A stretch of DNA of 9,110 nt, taken from NCBI GenBank assembly GCA_018712905.1, contig DVGD01000284.1:1-9110 (forward strand). The letters run 5' to 3'. The notes beneath the pieces are model-generated. The model saw nothing but the letters and a program-made list of their open reading frames with translations. It made no database searches and had not been told where the DNA came from. Of this stretch, positions 4,457 through 9,110 are shown piece by piece. The number at the start of each line of letters is the position of its first letter. Within the stretch, counting starts at the first letter, position 1. Made by a program: the position numbers and the translations under genes. This DNA comes from Candidatus Avoscillospira stercoripullorum. GTDB taxonomy: Bacteria; Bacillota; Clostridia; Oscillospirales; Oscillospiraceae.

Positions 4457-6208
4457 CTATTTGAGCTTTTCCGGGAGCTTGGGGTCGGGGGTCACGTAGA
4501 CCGTGCGGTACTCGTGGTAGATGACCATGCCCGGCTTGGCGCCCACGGGCTTCTTGACCTGCTTCACCGGCGTCACGTCCACGGCCACGTTCTGCCCCTC
4601 CCGCGCCTGGGAGTACCAGGCAGCCAGCATGGCGGCCTCGGTGATGGTCTCGTCCCCCGGCGTCTTCCCGCCACAGGCGATGACCACGTGGCTGCCGTGG
4701 AGCTTCTGGACGTGGAGCCAGAGATCCCCCTTCTGGGATTCCTTCAAAGTCAACATGTCGTTCTGGCGGTTGTTCCGCCCCACCCGGATCAGATAGCCCT
4801 CAGAGGAGGTGAACTCCCAGGGCTTGGTGGGGGCGAGCTTCATCTTCTTTTTCTTGTCGGTATCCCGGACGTAGCCCCCCGCCACCAGCTCAGCGCGGAT
4901 CTCCTGGACGTCCTGCTCCGTCTCAACGCGCTCGAGCTCATCTAAAATGCTGCTCACATAAGCAAGCTCCACCTCGCCCTTGGCGATCTGCTCGGTGAGC
5001 ACCCGCTGGGCGGTCTTGGCGCGGTTATAGTCCTTATAAAACTTGGCGGCGTTCTGCTGGGGCGAGAGCTGAGGCGAGAGCGGAATGTCGATCTCCTGCA
5101 TCTCCGGGTCGTAGAAGTCCACGGCGGTGAGCCGCGCCTGCCCCCGGGTCATGGTGTGGAGATTGGCCGTGACGATGTCCCCCAGCTGCCGCAGGCGCTC
5201 CCGGTCGGCAGCGGCGGTGATCTCCCGGCGCTGGTTTTCCAGCTTGCGCGCCGTGCGGTCGCGGAGATTCACCATGGCCTTGTGAAGGCTCTGGGTCTTC
5301 TGGCGCATGCGCTCGGCGTGATCCCGCCGGGCGTAGAATTCATCGAGCAGTGCGGAAAAGCTCGCCGCCTGCTCCTGCTCCACATACGTTCCATACTGCT
5401 TGATTGGCAGGAAGGTAAAGTCCCAGGGCTTTCCCTCCTGGAGCAAAAGCACCGGCTTGGGAGCTTGGAGCAGTCCCTGGATGGCGCCATAGAGGCTCTT
5501 CCCCAGCGCCTTTCTGGTCTCCAGGGAGCATTCGCCCAGCTCCGCGTCCACATCTCCCAAAAGGCGATGGGCAAGCTCCCGGCAGATGAGGGGCGAGAGG
5601 CCGCGGTAGCGCTCCAAAAGCCACTTCTGCAGGCGCTTTTGCCCCTCCAGGGTGAGAAGCGCCTGGGTAATACTCTCCTCGCTGTCGGCCAGGGGATCGA
5701 GCTTGTCCGGCACCGGCGGGAGGTGGTAGAACAGTCCCGGCAGGATCTGGCGCTTGTCGCTCATCTCAAAGTCGATGCGGCGCATGCAGTCGATGATGTG
5801 CCCGTCGCCGCCGGTGAGAACCAGGTTGGCGCCGCGCCCCATCATCTCCACAATGAGGTGCTTTTCCACCAATTCTCCCAGCTCGTCCATGCACTCCAAC
5901 GTGAGATCCACCAGCCGCTCCATGGGCGGCTGGGTGAGCGCCGTGATGCGGCCGCCGGAGAGATGCTTGCGCAAAAGCATACAGAACATGGGCGGCTGGG
6001 CGGGATTTTGAAGGGGCGCCTGGGTGATGTGCATCCGGGGACTTCCCGGCGCAGCAGAGAGAAGCAGCCGCCCCGAGCCGCCGGCGCCGTGGAACTGGAA
6101 GACCACCTGATCCCGCACGGGCATTTGGATTTTATCGATCCGCGCCCCCAGGAGCTTGGGTGTGAGCTCCCGGGTGAGGGCAGAGAGAAACAGGGCATCA
6201 AAGGGCAT
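4457..6208 (-). CDS. rqcH: RqcH (Rqc2/NEMF homologue, NFACT protein), ribosome-associated quality control
   Basis: RqcH binds 50S subunits carrying stalled peptidyl-tRNA and recruits tRNA-Ala to add degradation-marking alanine tails. Older annotations call it a fibronectin-binding protein. The 583 residues are full length: an NFACT-N domain from the start (MPFDALFLSAL), a long charged helical middle with coiled-coil character (about 285-440), and a C-terminal NFACT-R domain (about 462-555) containing GYLIRVGRNNRQND and KGDLWLHVQKLHGSHVV. Glu97-Arg98 fall where B. subtilis RqcH has the Asp97-Arg98 pair needed for Ala-tailing, so Asp is replaced by Glu. The frame opens at ATG 6214, but AGGAGG abuts that codon. 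ATG 6208 has the correct six-base spacing and matches known N-termini. The gene overlaps mrnC by 11 bases, which suggests translational coupling. The Cys-rich gene follows 13 bases after the stop. Confidence 0.95.
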   Translation of the reverse strand: MPFDALFLSALTRELTPKLLGARIDKIQMPVRDQVVFQFHGAGGSGRLLLSAAPGSPRMHITQAPLQNPAQPPMFCMLLRKHLSGGRITALTQPPMERLVDLTLECMDELGELVEKHLIVEMMGRGANLVLTGGDGHIIDCMRRIDFEMSDKRQILPGLFYHLPPVPDKLDPLADSEESITQALLTLEGQKRLQKWLLERYRGLSPLICRELAHRLLGDVDAELGECSLETRKALGKSLYGAIQGLLQAPKPVLLLQEGKPWDFTFLPIKQYGTYVEQEQAASFSALLDEFYARRDHAERMRQKTQSLHKAMVNLRDRTARKLENQRREITAAADRERLRQLGDIVTANLHTMTRGQARLTAVDFYDPEMQEIDIPLSPQLSPQQNAAKFYKDYNRAKTAQRVLTEQIAKGEVELAYVSSILDELERVETEQDVQEIRAELVAGGYVRDTDKKKKMKLAPTKPWEFTSSEGYLIRVGRNNRQNDMLTLKESQKGDLWLHVQKLHGSHVVIACGGKTPGDETITEAAMLAAWYSQAREGQNVAVDVTPVKQVKKPVGAKPGMVIYHEYRTVYVTPDPKLPEKLK

Positions 6209-6614
6209 GGTCATCCTCCTCCATGGTCAAGATGAAGAGCTCGTTGATCCGCTCCCGCCGCCCCAGAAGATAGAGGGCGCCGAAGAGGCACTCCAGCCCC
6301 GTGGCCTTGGCGTACTGCTGATGGGTGGCGCCCTTGGGCACGGCGTGGACGTGGGCATTGCGTCCCCGGCGGTAGATGGCCTGCTCTTCTTCGGTCAAAA
6401 GGGGCAGCATCCGATCCATCCGGGCAGCCTGGGCAGGGGCAGCCACATGCGCTACCGTGGCGCGGTGGAGCGCACCCACCTTGGCGCCGCCGTGGCTGCA
6501 AAGCCACGTGCGCACCAAAAGCTCAAAGACACAGTCGCCCATATGGGCAAGTCCCAGAGCGGTCATCTCATTGATTTCCAGCTTGGGAAGCTTTGGTTCA
6601 AAGTAGTTTTCCAT
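6198..6614 (-). CDS. mrnC: Mini-ribonuclease III
   Basis: Mini-III is the dimeric RNase III catalytic domain without a dsRNA-binding domain; in B. subtilis it matures 23S rRNA. The 138-residue product has the signature pieces in order: LGLAHMGDCVFEL (20-32) with catalytic Asp27, KVGALHRATV near 45-54, RRGRNAH (82-88), and QYAKATGLECLFGALYLLG (100-118) with the second metal-binding acid Glu108. The frame is open far upstream to 6878, but ATG 6614 is the start: GGAGG lies five bases before it and the encoded length then fits the family. The extra 88 codons would translate the hairpin array and khpA terminator. The stop TGA (6198-6200) lies inside rqcH. No convincing promoter was found between the khpA terminator and this gene. 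Confidence 0.95.
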   Translation of the reverse strand: MENYFEPKLPKLEINEMTALGLAHMGDCVFELLVRTWLCSHGGAKVGALHRATVAHVAAPAQAARMDRMLPLLTEEEQAIYRRGRNAHVHAVPKGATHQQYAKATGLECLFGALYLLGRRERINELFILTMEEDDHAL

Positions 6615-6685
6615 GGATTCCTCCAACCATACGGATTTTTCCAGCGCATCAAAAATTTCCGGGCGCAAGAAAAAGCCTCGCAGAG

Positions 6686-6848
6686 TTTCGCCGCCGCAGC
6701 GGCGAAATAAAGTTAAATCGCGATTTCCGGGGACATGCGCATCGGAAATCGCACAATACGCCCCAAAAGGTTCGACAGCTTTTCGAAGAAAACCGAGATC
6801 CTTTTGGGGCGCAGCTCTTTTTGTCAAAAAAGCACTGCTTTTTTGACA
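6686..6848 (-). repeat. Array of four perfect hairpins upstream of mrnC
   Basis: The gap between khpA and mrnC (6615-6884) is packed with inverted repeats. First in transcription order is TGTCAAAAAAGCA/TGCTTTTTTGACA (6822-6848), 13-base arms about a one-base centre, followed by an A-rich stretch. Next are 12-base arms CGCCCCAAAAGG/CCTTTTGGGGCG (6759-6770, 6800-6811) enclosing an inner TTCGA/TCGAA stem. Third is GCGATTTCCG/CGGAAATCGC (6720-6729, 6743-6752) with a 13-base loop. Fourth is TTTCGCCGC/GCGGCGAAA (6686-6694, 6699-6707) with a four-base loop. The 12-base palindrome AAATCGCGATTT (6715-6726) offers an alternative pairing. All arms match exactly. Candidates are a structured RNA, a processed leader of mrnC, or a composite intergenic repeat element. 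No established family is recognised. Confidence 0.75.
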
Positions 6849-6852
6849 GTTT

Positions 6853-6881
6853 AAAAAATGCGCTGCCAGGCAGCGCATTTT
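6853..6881 (-). terminator. Intrinsic terminator after khpA, possibly bidirectional
   Basis: Three bases past the khpA stop, minus-strand AAAATGCGCTGCC and GGCAGCGCATTTT form 13-base arms about a single base, in practice a stem of about 12 bp with a CTG loop. Six T's follow (6853-6858). It ends the ylxM-ffh-rpsP-khpA unit. The A-run on the other side makes it formally symmetrical, but no plus-strand gene needs it. Confidence 0.93.
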
Positions 6882-6884
6882 CCG

Positions 6885-7112
6885 TCAGTCAACGATTTCC
6901 ACAGAGACCTTTTGCCCGTCTCTCTGAGCCACCGCTTTGATGATGGTTCGGATTTCCTTGGCAATGCGACCCTGGCGGCCGATGACCTTGCCCATGTCCG
7001 CGGGGGCGACCCGCAGCTCCAGCACCGTGTTTTCTCCGGGGATCTCCCGCACCGTGACGGCGTCGGGATCGTCAACCAGATTTTTTGCCATATACAGCAA
7101 AAGTTCTTTCAT
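6885..7112 (-). CDS. khpA: KH-domain RNA-binding protein KhpA (YlqC family)
   Basis: The 75-residue protein is a single KH domain, the size of KhpA. In streptococci and other Firmicutes KhpA pairs with KhpB (Jag/EloR) to bind RNA and influence cell elongation. The GxxG loop is seen in GKVIGRQGR (41-49), followed by IAKEIRTIIKAV. The end (QKVSVEIVD) gives the last beta strand. ATG 7112 has AAGGAG seven bases upstream, within the 21-base gap after rpsP, so the genes are co-transcribed. In B. subtilis rimM, trmD and rplS lie further down this cluster. Here a terminator follows directly. Confidence 0.95.
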   Translation of the reverse strand: MKELLLYMAKNLVDDPDAVTVREIPGENTVLELRVAPADMGKVIGRQGRIAKEIRTIIKAVAQRDGQKVSVEIVD

Positions 7113-7133
7113 CGTCTCACTCCTTCGTAAGAC

Positions 7134-7373
7134 TTACAGCACGTTTGCCTTCTTGAGCAGCGCTCTCACGGTGTCGGTGGGCTGGGCGCCGTTCTTGATC
7201 CAGTTCTGCGCCTTCTCCGCGTCCACCTTGATGGTGGCGGGGTTGGACAGGGGATCATAGGAGCCGATCTCCTCGATGCAGCGGCCGTCGCGGGGGCTGC
7301 GGGAATCGGCGACAACGATTCTGTAGTAAGGGTTCTTCTTTGCACCCATTCTTCTCAGTCTGATCTTGACCAT
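7134..7373 (-). CDS. rpsP: 30S ribosomal protein S16
   Basis: The 79-residue product is S16, which binds the 5' domain of 16S rRNA during 30S assembly. The N-terminus MVKIRLRRMGAKKNPYYRIV and the following ADSRSPRDGRCIEEIGSYDP are diagnostic; the later AQNWIKNGAQPTDTVRALL also fits. The frame opens at TTG 7403, but ATG 7373 is chosen because GGAGGT lies nine bases upstream and the length then matches the family. It follows ffh after 63 bases. That gap contains only a weak stem (GTATC/GATAC, 7414-7427) and no clear promoter or terminator, so read-through from ffh is likely. Confidence 0.98.
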   Translation of the reverse strand: MVKIRLRRMGAKKNPYYRIVVADSRSPRDGRCIEEIGSYDPLSNPATIKVDAEKAQNWIKNGAQPTDTVRALLKKANVL

Positions 7374-7436
7374 TTCGGGTTCACCTCCAAATATCTTCAT
7401 CAATCTATAGCGGGTATCGAATGATACGCAGCTTGC

Positions 7437-8795
7437 TTACATACCGGGCATGCCGGGGAAACCGCCGCCCATGCGCTTGAGGCGCTTCATCTTCTTGGCC
7501 GCGCCGGGGCCGGAGAACTGACGGATCATGTTGTTCATCACGTCGAACTGCTTTAAAAGCTTGTTCACGTCCTCCACCTTGACGCCGGAGCCTGCGGCCA
7601 CGCGGCGCTTGCGGCTGTGGTTTAAGCAGGAGGGGTTCTCCCGCTCGTAGGGCGTCATGGACTGGATGATCGCCTCGGTGCGCGCCATGGCCTTCTCGTC
7701 CACGGTGGCGTTCTTCAAGGCCGCGGCATTGACGCCGGGCATCATCCCCAGCACGTCCTGGAGATCGCCCATGTTTTTAAGCTGAATGAGCTGATCGTAG
7801 AAGTCCTGGAGGGTGAATTTATTGCTGCGGAGCTTTTGCTCCAGCTCGGCGGCCTTCTTCTGGTCGAAGGCCTGCTCGGCCTTTTCAATGAGCGTGAGCA
7901 CATCGCCCATGCCGAGGATTCGCGAGGCCATGCGGCCGGGGTGGAAGGGCTCGATGCTGTCGAGCTTCTCGCCGGTGCCGATGAACTTGATGGGCTTTCC
8001 CGTGACGGCCTTCACCGAGAGGGCTGCGCCGCCCCTCGCGTCGCCGTCGAGCTTGGTAAGCATCACGCCGTCGATGTCCAGCCATTCGTTGAAGGTCTGG
8101 GCGGCGTTGACCGCGTCCTGACCGGTCATGGCGTCCACCACCAGCAGGATCTCCGTGGGATTCACGGCGGCCTTGATGGACTTGAGCTCGTCCATGAGCG
8201 CCTCGTCCACATGGAGCCGTCCGGCAGTGTCGAGGAAGACCATGTCGTTGCCGTGGCGCACGGCATGGGCAACGGCGGCCTTGGCAATGTCCACAGGATT
8301 GGTCTTGCCCATCTCGAAGACGGGGATGTCCAGCTTTTCGCCCACCACCTGCAATTGCTTGATGGCGGCGGGACGGTAGATATCGCAGGCCACCAGCAAC
8401 GGGCGGCGGCCTTGCTTTTTGAAGAGGCCGGCCAGCTTGGCGCCGTTGGTGGTTTTACCGGCGCCCTGCAAGCCCACCAGCATGATGATGGTAGGCGGCT
8501 GGGACGCCAGGTGCAGCTTCTGATTTTCGCTGCCCATGAGGGCGGTGAGCTCCTCGTTGACGATCTTCACGATCATCTGGGCGGGGGTGAGGCTCTCGAG
8601 TACGTCGCTGCCCACGGCGCGGGCGGACACCTTTCCGATGAAGTCCTTGACGACCTTATAGCTGACGTCGGCCTCCAAGAGCGCCAGGCGGATCTCCCGC
8701 ATGGCGGCCTTGACGTCGGCCTCGGTGAGGCGGCCTTTGCCCCGCAGCTTTTTAAACGCCGCTGCGAGCTTTTCAGTCAAACCCTCAAATGCCAT
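7437..8795 (-). CDS. ffh: Signal recognition particle protein Ffh (SRP54)
   Basis: Ffh is the GTPase of the signal recognition particle. With 4.5S/6S RNA it binds hydrophobic signal sequences on translating ribosomes and delivers them to FtsY at the membrane. The 452 residues are full length: N domain (about 1-95), G domain with P-loop GLQGAGKTT (108-116), DTAGRL (189-194) and TKLDGDARGG (247-256), then a methionine-rich M domain. The M domain has the RNA-binding SRKRR-x-GSG text (394-404). It ends in a Gly/Met/Lys-rich tail (GGGFPGMPGM). The usual second residue group of the M motif, Asp-Ile-Ile-Asn, reads Ser-Cys-Leu-Asn here, a mild departure. ATG 8795 has AAGGAG six bases upstream. The start is three bases after the ylxM stop, so the two are almost certainly coupled. 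Confidence 0.98.
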   Translation of the reverse strand: MAFEGLTEKLAAAFKKLRGKGRLTEADVKAAMREIRLALLEADVSYKVVKDFIGKVSARAVGSDVLESLTPAQMIVKIVNEELTALMGSENQKLHLASQPPTIIMLVGLQGAGKTTNGAKLAGLFKKQGRRPLLVACDIYRPAAIKQLQVVGEKLDIPVFEMGKTNPVDIAKAAVAHAVRHGNDMVFLDTAGRLHVDEALMDELKSIKAAVNPTEILLVVDAMTGQDAVNAAQTFNEWLDIDGVMLTKLDGDARGGAALSVKAVTGKPIKFIGTGEKLDSIEPFHPGRMASRILGMGDVLTLIEKAEQAFDQKKAAELEQKLRSNKFTLQDFYDQLIQLKNMGDLQDVLGMMPGVNAAALKNATVDEKAMARTEAIIQSMTPYERENPSCLNHSRKRRVAAGSGVKVEDVNKLLKQFDVMNNMIRQFSGPGAAKKMKRLKRMGGGFPGMPGM

Positions 8796-8798
8796 TTG

Positions 8799-9110
8799 TT
8801 ACTCCTTTATCTCCTGGGCAGCTGCCAGGATGGTATCGGCCAAGTTCTCTGCCTGGGGCACGGCGCGAAGGGCGGTGGCCGCGCGGACAATCTTGTCCAG
8901 CGCCTGCTGCTGATGCCTGGCACGCGCCACGCAGCCGAGCTTTTCCTCCATCTCCTCCAGCGCCTGCTCGGCGCGGGCGAGAAAGTCGTGGACGCCCTGG
9001 CGGGAGATCCCGGCCTCCTGGGCGATTTCTCCCAGGGAGAGATCCTGGTTATAGTATAGGTCAAAGCAGGTGCGCTGCTTCTCCGTGAGCAATTCCCCGT
9101 AATAGTCCAA
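8799..9110 (-). CDS. ylxM: YlxM/p13-like DNA-binding protein (5' end outside window)
   Basis: The frame runs to the window edge. Its first codon here is TTG for Leu, so the true start probably lies a few codons outside. The 103 visible residues begin DYYGELLTEKQRTCFDLYY and carry a sigma-70 region-4-like helix-turn-helix, LSLGEIAQEAGISRQGVHDF, near residues 24-43, then a helical, charged C-terminus. This matches the YlxM family, a small protein almost always encoded just before ffh in Firmicutes and proposed to act with the SRP pathway or its expression. It is the first visible gene of the ffh-rpsP-khpA unit. Upstream promoter elements lie outside the window. Confidence 0.93.
   Translation of the reverse strand: MDYYGELLTEKQRTCFDLYYNQDLSLGEIAQEAGISRQGVHDFLARAEQALEEMEEKLGCVARARHQQQALDKIVRAATALRAVPQAENLADTILAAAQEIKE

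Noticed and set aside
5156..6235. 359-codon plus-strand frame opposite rqcH
   Set aside because: It is antisense to a well-supported RqcH, has no start signal and no recognisable motif.
6615..6660. TTTTGA/TATGGT pair considered as an mrnC promoter
   Set aside because: The -10 is poor and would place initiation within the Shine-Dalgarno sequence of mrnC.
7374..7436. Gap between ffh and rpsP searched for a promoter or terminator
   Set aside because: Only a 5-bp stem (7414-7427) is present, with no T-run and no paired -35/-10 of reasonable quality.
7836..9059. 407-codon plus-strand frame opposite ffh and ylxM
   Set aside because: It is a shadow of strongly GC-biased third codon positions in ffh; the composition is His/Gly/Leu/Val-rich without domain features.

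Overview
The window looks like a stretch of core chromosome from a high-GC clostridial Firmicute, most plausibly an Oscillospiraceae/Ruminococcaceae gut bacterium. This is inferred from the ylxM-ffh-rpsP-khpA order, the presence of Mini-RNase III and a bacterial RqcH, strong AGGAGG-type ribosome binding sites, and GC-rich genes separated by short palindromic intergenic repeats. No species can be named from sequence alone. Every supported gene is on the minus strand, so transcription runs from high to low coordinates.

In transcription order, the first unit is ylxM (cut by the window edge), ffh, rpsP and khpA. It carries SRP-dependent protein targeting plus a ribosomal protein and a KH RNA-binding protein, and closes with a strong intrinsic terminator at 6853-6881. 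A 170-base array of four further perfect hairpins (6686-6848) follows and is not explained by any gene. The second unit is mrnC (Mini-RNase III), rqcH (ribosome rescue, Ala-tailing) and a small eight-cysteine protein. mrnC and rqcH overlap, and rqcH and the Cys-rich gene are 13 bases apart. It ends in two palindromic repeats at 4088-4160.

The third unit is rpsO-pnp. It has its own promoter (4035-4063), a roughly 120-base rpsO leader that can be folded into a pseudoknot, a stem-loop without a U-tract after rpsO, and a very long three-tier hairpin (3504-3589) immediately ahead of pnp. A strong terminator lies at 1317-1347. This resembles in layout the RNase III-processed pnp leader known from E. 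coli. Beyond it lie a second cluster of the same palindromic repeats (1130-1300), a small unrecognised gene with an apparently frameshifted or lost 5' end, and an XRE-type regulator with membrane helices that runs off the window.

Taken together, most of the window concerns the making, quality control and decay of RNA and nascent protein: S15, S16, Ffh, KhpA, Mini-III, RqcH and PNPase. No clearly new protein system was found. The most interesting signals are RNA- or DNA-structural: the pnp leader hairpin, the hairpin array ahead of mrnC, the rpsO leader and the palindromic repeat family.
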